Shown: positions 52,158 through 60,200 of the stretch, piece by piece
Numbering within the stretch: position 1 is the first letter of the stretch
Layout of the letters: each line of letters opens with the position of its first letter
DNA from: CBHWET01 sp966112985
Lineage (GTDB): Bacteria > Verrucomicrobiota > Verrucomicrobiia > Limisphaerales > JACDHS01
Length of the DNA stretch: 64,000 nt
Direction: 5' to 3'
NCBI GenBank assembly: GCA_966112985.1
Contig: CBHWET010000001.1
Location: forward strand, 1 to 64,000
Made by a program: the position numbers and the translations under genes
The notes under the pieces: generated by a model
Told to the model about the DNA's origin: nothing
The model's input: the letters and a program-made list of their open reading frames with translations, nothing else
Database searches by the model: none

Positions 52158-53968
52158 CAGTCCTTACAAAGTGGACAGCGTGGCTCGCGTTGCCAAGGCT
52201 GGCAGAAAAATCGTTTACCCAGGTCCGTTGGTGTCATTCTATTTTTCCATGTTGTACAAAGCGCTCCATTAAGGCTTGAGAGACGGGAAAGGTCACCAAT
52301 CCAAGTACGCCATTCAGGGCGTTCGGTTTTCTGATTGAGAACATCAAGAGCGAGTTCGGCGATGATCGCTTTGGTGGAAATGACATCGGTAACACCATAC
52401 GGTTGATAAAAATCGCTGCATCCAGCCGCATGTATCAGAGTTTCGTCTGGCTTCTGCCATTCGACGACCTGCCCTTGAAACGACCCATGCTCTGTCATCC
52501 CGCACGCGAGACACCCGCCTTGGTCGTTTACCAATAACGCGTGTCCTGCTATGCCGTAGGCTTCCGTCCATCCAAAAACAATTGGCGGAAACGTAGGCCA
52601 CTGACGAGACGCCACATTAAGGGCACAATCGCTGGCCCAATCGCCCGTGGTCGAGATGACAAGATCGAGTCGGTCAAAAACTCCGGGTGTCTCACGCAGA
52701 ATAAACTCGATGTCACGACCACCACTCGTTTCGACGGAAAGACCCGGCAATTGCTTTTGCATAAATGCCGCGAGCGCGTCGCTTTTCCTCTGGTGGACAG
52801 AATCGACGCCCAAGAGGTGTCGCCCAACGTTATCAAGGGAAAGCAATTGATTGTCGGCGAGGTAAAAGCCACCAACTCCACTTTTCGCGAGAAGGAAAGC
52901 AATGTCAGCCCCCAATGAACCGCAGCCAAAGATTCCGACACGTTTTTCGGCTAAGGCAGCAGAAAGCCCGTTTCCACCACGCGCATGGATCCACTCGCTA
53001 TCTCCGCGAAACGCATTGGCCCCCATCGCGGGCATTGAGCCGAAATAGCGGTTCAAGAGAACATCAGGAGGAAGCTTACCGTGACGGAAACCATCGTTCC
53101 TACAATCGCGAGAATTCTCGCTTACGATGTTGGAAATCTTTGGCTCTTTCAGCACGAGGCCGGCCAATACCGGTCCGGCACTCGTCCGAAATCCAAACAT
53201 GACGGCCAATGTTCGAGATTCCTGGGGAATAATCTGCAAAAGTAGCTGGTCGATATTGGCGTTCGATTCTTGCGCTAATCGTCGAAAAGCTCCGCTTGTC
53301 CCTGGATACTCTTGCGGGTAAAGCGGCTTTTCCAACCAAACAAATACAGATGGGCGAATTTCCATTCCTTTTGGTGAAACTCCGCCATTGAGATTTTTTA
53401 CCCATTGTCGGCACTGCTCAGGGGTTTCCGCGAACAATGTGAAGTTGTTTCCCGACCAATAATAAACAAGCCGTGTTTCCTCCCTCGGCGTCAGGACCGA
53501 CCAAAATGGAGTCGCTCTTTCAACCAGATGCCCCGGCCAATAGCTCTGAAATTCAGTAATGAAATCCTCTCGGTTTTTGCCCGCAACGGAATCCGCAAGC
53601 AACTGACCGGCCTGATCAAGAAGGTACTTCACAGTCCCTGTCGGGCGGGCGGGAGAAAAAGAAGCTGGTCCGGGAGCCAGGCAAAGCTTCCCCGTTTTCT
53701 CTACATGCGGAAATTCGAGGTGATACGACGTTTCCTTTAGAAAAATTTCCGGCGGATGAAATGGAAAATCGCGACCAATCAAAATACGGACAGCGAATTT
53801 CTGGGCATTCACGGACAAATCGGCGAACCAACCCGCGAGTCTGTTACCTTCGCGAGCCAGTTCACCGTCGTTCATCCGTCGGGCAGCATAGTGCGAAACC
53901 AAAAATTCGTTAATCTGTTCGATTTGCGCGTCACGTACTCGCCGAACAAGTTTAGACCGTTCAGCCAA
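52157..53968 (-). CDS. cap2: CBASS Cap2 E2-E1 fusion, conjugates CD-NTase
   Basis: The favoured start is TTG 53968, overlapping the CD-NTase stop, with a very strong GGAGGAGG site 5 bases upstream, giving 603 residues. The N-terminal E2-like domain (RDFPFHPPEIFLKETSYHLE, then TGKLCLAPGPASF with the probable catalytic cysteine) is followed by the E1 adenylation domain: KRVGIFGCGSLGADIAFLLA with the nucleotide-binding glycines, then GCLACGMTEHGSFQGQ with CxxC, and AAGCSDFYQPYGVTDV, which probably holds the E1 cysteine. Cap2 links the CD-NTase C-terminal glycine to cell proteins, priming it. A TTG at 54019 is a possible alternative. Confidence 0.88.
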   Translation of the reverse strand: MAERSKLVRRVRDAQIEQINEFLVSHYAARRMNDGELAREGNRLAGWFADLSVNAQKFAVRILIGRDFPFHPPEIFLKETSYHLEFPHVEKTGKLCLAPGPASFSPARPTGTVKYLLDQAGQLLADSVAGKNREDFITEFQSYWPGHLVERATPFWSVLTPREETRLVYYWSGNNFTLFAETPEQCRQWVKNLNGGVSPKGMEIRPSVFVWLEKPLYPQEYPGTSGAFRRLAQESNANIDQLLLQIIPQESRTLAVMFGFRTSAGPVLAGLVLKEPKISNIVSENSRDCRNDGFRHGKLPPDVLLNRYFGSMPAMGANAFRGDSEWIHARGGNGLSAALAEKRVGIFGCGSLGADIAFLLAKSGVGGFYLADNQLLSLDNVGRHLLGVDSVHQRKSDALAAFMQKQLPGLSVETSGGRDIEFILRETPGVFDRLDLVISTTGDWASDCALNVASRQWPTFPPIVFGWTEAYGIAGHALLVNDQGGCLACGMTEHGSFQGQVVEWQKPDETLIHAAGCSDFYQPYGVTDVISTKAIIAELALDVLNQKTERPEWRTWIGDLSRLSSLNGALCTTWKNRMTPTDLGKRFFCQPWQREPRCPLCKD

Positions 53969-54974
53969 ATCGACCTCCTCCGGCCTTTTGAACTGGTGCC
54001 GTCGGTTCTTCGTTGGCAATCACCAACGAATTCTTCGAACTGTTTTCTTCAATAAGGTCATCGAAATAATCGGTATCGAAGACCTTCCGCCATGCTTTGA
54101 GTGCCTGCTTTTTAGAGTCGGTGGTTTCAAGGACTTTCAATTCGTTAATTGCCCATGCCAACCGCTCGCGCAATTCCTTCATGCAAGCATCTTCAGTTGT
54201 CTTAGTGAGCGTCTCCGATAGAACTGGATGTTGAACAACTAACGAGCCATCGAGTCGTGATTTGATCGCCTTGATAAGGCTGTAGAAGGCTCGGTCGTCG
54301 CGCTCGTCAAATGTCCAGTAGCGCTCATCCGTAAGCACTGTGAGAATGAAACCGCTCGGCATGTTCCAACTCGCCCGACTGATGCAGAATTTTTTGAGGA
54401 GCCGAATCATGCGCCGCATTTGGTGTTGGCCTTCCTTTTCCTGCGAGGAATGTTTGGCTTTCAATTGCTTTTGAAACCATTCTGTCACTGCTTCCGGATT
54501 GGACTTTTTCCAATCGCCGCTCGCAATTTCGTAAAGCGTACTTTTGGAGTCCGGGTTCTCCATCCGATATACAGGAACATCGACGTGATGGCCCTCGTTG
54601 TAATAGACACGGACGCAATTCTCTCGAACCTCCGGCTTCGTTTTGAAGGCTTCGTCGTAAAGCGCATCGCAGACCATTTTGCGAGCATCGAGCGCCGTCT
54701 TGTCGGCTCCTTGCTTTCCTTTGAGCGATTCCTTTGTGAAGACAACACCGTCATCAATGTCGTAATCGTTTTTGGGGTGCTGAACGGTTGTGCGCATGGC
54801 GTATGAGCCTTGAAGAACGAAACGGTTGGGCGCCGGCTCCTCCGCGTCCTTCAACCCTTCCTTTAGCCGCCGTTCATTTGCCTCGGCTTGGTCTGAAAGT
54901 TTTTTCCGAATATCCTCCGATAGCTTGACGCGATCGTCGTGGAATTTTCTGACTTCTTTACTGCAATCAATCAT
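53961..54974 (-). CDS. cdnA: CBASS CD-NTase (DncV/CdnA-like nucleotidyltransferase)
   Basis: This 337-residue enzyme has the CD-NTase motifs: GSYAMRTTV (G-S), DYDIDDGVVFTKE with the first two catalytic aspartates, and HHVDVPVYRMEN with the third. When triggered it makes a cyclic oligonucleotide signal. The C terminus AGGGRFG ends in glycine, as needed for attachment by Cap2. It overlaps the patatin gene by four bases (ATGA). Its clade resembles DncV, which makes cGAMP, but the product here cannot be told from sequence. Confidence 0.9.
   Translation of the reverse strand: MIDCSKEVRKFHDDRVKLSEDIRKKLSDQAEANERRLKEGLKDAEEPAPNRFVLQGSYAMRTTVQHPKNDYDIDDGVVFTKESLKGKQGADKTALDARKMVCDALYDEAFKTKPEVRENCVRVYYNEGHHVDVPVYRMENPDSKSTLYEIASGDWKKSNPEAVTEWFQKQLKAKHSSQEKEGQHQMRRMIRLLKKFCISRASWNMPSGFILTVLTDERYWTFDERDDRAFYSLIKAIKSRLDGSLVVQHPVLSETLTKTTEDACMKELRERLAWAINELKVLETTDSKKQALKAWRKVFDTDYFDDLIEENSSKNSLVIANEEPTAPVQKAGGGRFG
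53974..53981 (-). promoter_or_regulatory. Ribosome site GGAGGAGG embedded in the CD-NTase tail codons
   Basis: On the minus strand GGAGGAGG lies 5 bases before TTG 53968. The same bases are the codons for the glycine run in the CD-NTase tail (GGGRFG). So the conjugation tail and the cap2 ribosome site share sequence, and this decides the cap2 start. Confidence 0.65.
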
Positions 54975-56095
54975 AACGATTTCCTTTCTGGTGTTTGTAA
55001 TGGGGGCATATTCTGAAAAACTCCTGAGATGATACGTCCGTCCTCATTGCTATCCTTTTCCTGGCAGAGCCGGTACGCCTCAATAGCATCGTCAGCACCG
55101 AAGCTTGAAAAAGCGAGAAGCGCATCTTCACTGGCGAGATCCATCTGAAGAAACTTTAAGTGTGCCTCGGAACGACGGGCTTCAGGAAAACGGATGATTT
55201 TGATCTCACGACCATTTTGGGATAAACATTTCGCGAGAAAATGCGCGGCGAAGTCTGCGCTCGACGCCTGCGCGTTCATCGCAAGTGTTAATGCCTTCGC
55301 TCCAGCCTTCCATTTCAATAGCCCCCGTCGAAGATCTTTTGATTTTAATACGTTTCCTTCCGGGGCGGAACAGGTTCCTACCGAAAGAATATGAATAGGT
55401 TGATCTTTCTCCGCTACCAACATAGCCTCTATCAATCCAATTAGAACCGGATTATTTGCCGCAAGCCCGCCGTCCGCATACGTTTCGATCACTAAAGGAT
55501 CTTGAGGTGAAGCAATGCCAGCCAGGGGCAAAAAGATCGGCGCTGCGCTTGTAGCGAGACAAATATCGACAAGCTTGTACTGATTATCCAAATCCTTTTT
55601 CGGCAGATGAGGCGTCTTGAAAACACGAAACTTTTCGTCAAGGAGTTTGACCGAGGTCAGGCACAATCCAATTTTTCGACGGTCATAGAGGCGAGCCACC
55701 GTTTCATTTCCGAAAAGTTCGTCCAACTTTTCTTTCAACGGAGCCGCTGAGTTAGCTGGTTTGAAGAAACTACCCAAGCTCCACCACAAAAACGGGAGCA
55801 GCCTTTGCGGTTGGGGCCGCATAAAAATCTTTGGCCCGACCTTTCGGTACATCTCGATGATGTCATTTATTGAAAGGCCATAAGCCAAGGCGGTCGCTAG
55901 AATTCCACCGGTGCTGGTTCCGACAATGAGGTCAAAACCTTTTCCGATGTCTAATTCGACAGTTTTGTTCTGCTCGACAAATCGACCAGCCAATCGTTGC
56001 AGAAGAGTCGCCGTATAAAGGCCACGCATTCCACCACCATCGAGCGACAGCACTACAAAAGGTTTTCGGTTCTTGGTCTGACAATCTTTCTCCAT
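54971..56095 (-). CDS. capV: CBASS CapV-like patatin phospholipase effector
   Basis: This 374-residue protein is a patatin. The oxyanion stretch is VLSLDGGGMRGLYTATLLQR, the nucleophile box LIVGTSTGGILATALAYG (G-x-S-x-G), and the catalytic aspartate lies in YADGGLAANNPVLIG. CapV is activated by the cyclic nucleotide made by the CD-NTase and degrades the inner membrane, killing the infected cell. It is the first gene of the operon, 112 bases from the divergent LysR gene. Confidence 0.9.
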   Translation of the reverse strand: MEKDCQTKNRKPFVVLSLDGGGMRGLYTATLLQRLAGRFVEQNKTVELDIGKGFDLIVGTSTGGILATALAYGLSINDIIEMYRKVGPKIFMRPQPQRLLPFLWWSLGSFFKPANSAAPLKEKLDELFGNETVARLYDRRKIGLCLTSVKLLDEKFRVFKTPHLPKKDLDNQYKLVDICLATSAAPIFLPLAGIASPQDPLVIETYADGGLAANNPVLIGLIEAMLVAEKDQPIHILSVGTCSAPEGNVLKSKDLRRGLLKWKAGAKALTLAMNAQASSADFAAHFLAKCLSQNGREIKIIRFPEARRSEAHLKFLQMDLASEDALLAFSSFGADDAIEAYRLCQEKDSNEDGRIISGVFQNMPPLQTPERKSL

Positions 56096-56192
56096 ACATT
56101 GATCATTGATATGCTCCGAATCTCGGTTTCAACGAACGAGATGAACCTAGAAGAAAATTCCCTCGCTCGTAAACGCATGAAATCGTAAGGTC

Positions 56193-56210
56193 CATGACTA
56201 AATAATCATG
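56193..56210. promoter_or_regulatory. CATGA-N8-TCATG palindrome at the LysR start codon
   Basis: Two perfect half-sites, CATGA (56193-56197) and TCATG (56206-56210), separated by eight bases. The right half-site contains the ATG of the LysR gene. LysR regulators often bind dyad sites near their own promoter, and this lies in the divergent gap of CBASS and LysR, so autoregulation is plausible. Short palindromes arise by chance, hence moderate confidence. Confidence 0.4.
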
Positions 56211-57128
56211 TTCGAAAATCTATTCGACCGGCAGGGGCTATCCCTTGATCGATTACGGACGTTTTGCGAAATCGCTCAATCCCGTGGAATTACCCGTGCC
56301 GCCAAGGGGAACACAGTCCGCCAATCCCAATTCAGTCGACAACTGAAAGAGTTGGAAAACTATTTCGGTGCGGAATTGTTCGTTAGAAAACGCAATACAT
56401 TTCGACTGACACCTGCCGGCGAAAAATTGCTCCGTGTCGCAAACGAGTTCTTTGCGTCCCTCGTCACGGCAAACAACGAAATACAAAACCTTCCTCAAAC
56501 AATTTCCTTTGGAGCAGGAGAAAGTATTTTCAACTGGCTGCTTTTCCCGCGTTTCTCGAACCTGCATCAATTGTTCCCAAATTTTTGCTTTCAGTTCCGG
56601 AACCTGCAATCCAATGAAATCATTCGCGAGATACAAGAATCTGAACTCGATTTTGGGATAGTTCGGGAAGACGCCTGTCCGCGGACGCTCGAAAAAAGGA
56701 AGCTTGGCTCAATCAGTTATTGCCTGTTCATGCCCAAGCAGATTAAGGCACCCAGAGGATCGCTCCCACAAAATACGGTTCTAAAAAATCTCCCGCTCGC
56801 GACACTCGAAGGGGATGGCCAGTTTAAGACCATTCTATTTGAGTCGGCAGAGAAGCACGCCATATCGCTCAACATCAAAGTCGTGTGCAGTTCATTCCCA
56901 CTAATGACGGAAATTCTGAAGCACGGACATGTAGCCGCAATCCTGCCAAGCATCGCTGAAAGCGAACTCCCAAAAAGTCAATTCGAACGGATAGACCTTC
57001 CCATGTTGAAACAAATGCAGCGACAATACGTTTTATGCTACCGAGCAAGAACACTTGAGCGCCGAGATTGCTTGCAGCGTGCCTTGGCAGCACTCGTTAA
57101 ACATCTCCAAATTGGAGGAACTTGTTGA
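56208..57128 (+). CDS. LysR-family transcriptional regulator divergent from CBASS
   Basis: The 306-residue product has a helix-turn-helix: LDRLRTFCEIAQSRGITRAA, then SQFSRQLKELENYFGAELFV and FRLTPAGEKLL, the usual LysR N terminus. The C-terminal part is the effector-binding domain (SFGAGESIFNWLLFPRFSNL). The gene is divergent from the CBASS operon with a 112-base shared gap, the standard arrangement of a LysR and its target. CBASS loci are known with CapW or CapH/CapP regulators; LysR is unusual. It may also regulate the helicase genes downstream, which are convergent with it. Confidence 0.88.
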   Translation: MFENLFDRQGLSLDRLRTFCEIAQSRGITRAAKGNTVRQSQFSRQLKELENYFGAELFVRKRNTFRLTPAGEKLLRVANEFFASLVTANNEIQNLPQTISFGAGESIFNWLLFPRFSNLHQLFPNFCFQFRNLQSNEIIREIQESELDFGIVREDACPRTLEKRKLGSISYCLFMPKQIKAPRGSLPQNTVLKNLPLATLEGDGQFKTILFESAEKHAISLNIKVVCSSFPLMTEILKHGHVAAILPSIAESELPKSQFERIDLPMLKQMQRQYVLCYRARTLERRDCLQRALAALVKHLQIGGTC

Positions 57129-57204
57129 GCGAGGCAGAGCTCTGCCGTGACGCAATGCGACACCGAAAAAGTCCCGTAGCAGTGGAGTTTACGAGGACCT
57201 CAAA

Positions 57205-60200
57205 TTACGCCTCGACAATGCGATAAAGCCGACACTCCTTGTCCGTGGTCATCAGCCGGTAGATTCCTCCAGAAAGTTCGACAACTACACGCAATGTTTT
57301 GACAGCCGCTGGTCCGGTTTTACTACGTCGCACCGTAGGAGCGTTCTCGTCAACTATTGCAAATTCAATTCGACGATCATGGAAATCACGCGCTCTTACC
57401 CGGGAAAGCTCAAACACGTCAATTTCGGCAGTTGGGTTCACCGAACTCAGAAATGTCCGCGTCAAAGCCGCGATTTGCTTTCGCAGTTCCTGCTCAGCCA
57501 ATTTGCTGGACTGAGCGTACTGCACTTTGATGACTTTCGGCGGACTGGCCCAAAGCTTCTCCATAACGCCAAAAAGCCCTTTCAAAGATGCCAAAGCGTC
57601 TTGGTCGGCCGTAATGTACGGATCACTGATTATTATCCGCTCGATTTTGGTTCCTTTTAAGAAACTGAAATCCTGATCGAGTTTTCTAGAGGATCCAGGA
57701 GTGTACTCCCGTCGATAAAACGCGGCAGGCGGCTGGATTTTTTGGGCAGGAATCAATTCGCTTGTCGCTTTGATGGCCTCCAAGACGCTAGTCCCCGGTG
57801 CTTTGCCGAGAAAAACATGCTCGCCCAATAGCTTGTGTAGAACTGCAGCCGGAGCACCAGCATCGTAAAGACATACACAACCGTCTTTGCTCTCCGCGAT
57901 CATTCTCAAGCGCGATGGCAAACTCTGTTGGTTTTTAATCCGGTGGAAGACGAGGCGGCCTTCCTTGCAGTAAGGCGAAAACCATTCCGTTGCAAACGCT
58001 GCTTTGGGCAAGTGAGAATCGCCAAAATCGGGAAAGACCGAGCAATAAATTGACACCGTCTTTTTATCAACGAGCCATTTGTGAATTCTTTCCCATTCTG
58101 GAAAAAAATGTTCCAATCCAGAGGTGTTGTCATCGCTCCACAGCGGACCGACAAATTCTCCAAGGCTTGGAGCAAGAATGTGAATCGCACGGGCTTTGTC
58201 GAGCGCTGCGAACGCGCCGGACTTCGAGATTCCCTCCAAACTCAAGCCAGCGTTCCAATCTTTGACGGCCAGGTTCGAGAGACGGTTAACCCATTCCAGA
58301 GCAGCAATTCTCTTGAACTGGTCCCAGTAAGTTTGGTTCGAGTAGGTGCAAACACAGTGGCTGCACCCGTTGGAACAGCTCCTCGCACAGTCAAGAATCT
58401 TGCCGGCTCGCTTAAGAAGATCTTGTGCTGTGTAGTTTTTGAAAAACATGCCTACATATCCGGCTCCCCCGGGGACAGTATCAAAAATAATGATCTCCGG
58501 TCCTTCACTCAGTCGCCAACGAAAGGTTGCTGAAAGCTGCCCTTCCTCGATCTCGATGGCCTCACTCAATGCGATGCGACATGCTTCGGTGACGGTTCTA
58601 GCAACAGCGGTGCGAAAGGCGCCATGCTCATTCGGGTTTAGATTGTCAGGCACCTGAATCCTATGGTCGATTCTCACCTGCAAGACGTCGGTTCGAAACT
58701 GGTGTGCAAGGTCTTGAGCCTTGTGTTGGAACTGTCCGTTGCACTCGGTGCCCGTGTAAGGATCCCGGTGGGCTGACAATCGGAACGCGTTCGGGTCGCC
58801 AGTGATAACTTCGGTATATCGACAACTGCAACGTTTGAAGCCGTGTCCTCTACCCTGATTGACGACGAGCATTGTCCCTTCCTTTGCACTCTGAATCGCC
58901 CAGCTAATACCTTGGAGTGGCGAGTCACAAAAATCTTCGTCCCGGGCAGAGGAAACCAATTGGGTTTCCATTGCTGCTGGCGGTCGAATGCGCGTTGCCC
59001 CAGGTTCTTTACCCTGGCTCTCGTGAACGGAGGTCACGAAGCTTCGTGGTTCGACAAACTCGCGGGGAACCCCGGGTATAGGCTGCTGACATTTGGGACA
59101 GGTTTGCGGAATTAAGTCAGGGGCCTCTCCAATCGCGACGTGACGACACATTCGGCAGACCTTGTAATACCTCTCTGGCATGAAATGTTTCGGATAAAAA
59201 CCGATACCACGAGAAGTCCATACGCGTCCCTTCGCCACAATTTCGGCTCCTGGCGCGTACTCTACAATTCCCATTCTAGCGTCACGATCCAGTTCTAGGT
59301 CCTGTTCCCAAGGTGAACCAAAGCGCTGCTTCCGACTGGTCAGAATTTCTAAGCAGATGTTGTTAACTGGAAACGTGTACGTTGGAATAACACCAAAACG
59401 GCTTAAAAAATTTATCAACTGTTGCATCGACCATTTGTAAGCCATTTTCAAAAACCGATCGGCACGTCTGTTCTGCTGCCGGTCGGTTTCGGTCCCACCC
59501 TTCAATTCGTCGAACTTTGAAAAATAAAAGCGATGTCGATCACCGAATTCCTTCGCGATGTCAGAAAGCTCAGCAAAAAAGTCCTGTTTCAGAACCGCTG
59601 GGTCGCACTGCAGTTCCTTCAAACAATCAGCGGAGAGGTTGCTTCTGACCGACTTTTCGAGTGTTTCGGCCAGCTTCAAATGCTTATTTGCATCTGCTGA
59701 TTGCAACCATTTGGTAAGGCGCGAGAGAAAGTTCAGTTGATCCTCTTCCGAAAAACGCACCCTGGACTGATCTTCTGCATCTGGATCGTCTTCAGGGCCG
59801 GTGATTCTGGACAGCCCGAATAGTTGTCCGATTTGAAGCGACGATTCGTCCGGCACAACATGCTGTAAGAAACCTGCCAGCAGAATGGAATACTGGTGCC
59901 TTCGAAACAAACGCTGATTGTTCAAATGCACGAATGGGGTCCGAGGGTCTTTGGAAAGGAACTGCTCGGCGGTTTCGTAAACGATTTGGTCGAATCGGCG
60001 GTTCCTGGCGTAGGTAACACTGACTGGCGCCGCTTGCGCCCGCCGTCCTGCTCGTCCCGCTCGCTGTTGGTAATTACCTATGTCGGGAGGAACATTGCGC
60101 AGCATCACTCCTTCAAGATCCCCGAGATCGATCCCCATCTCCATGGTTGTTGAACAACTCAACACGTTAATGCGACCCTCTTTGAATTCCTTCTCTGTTT

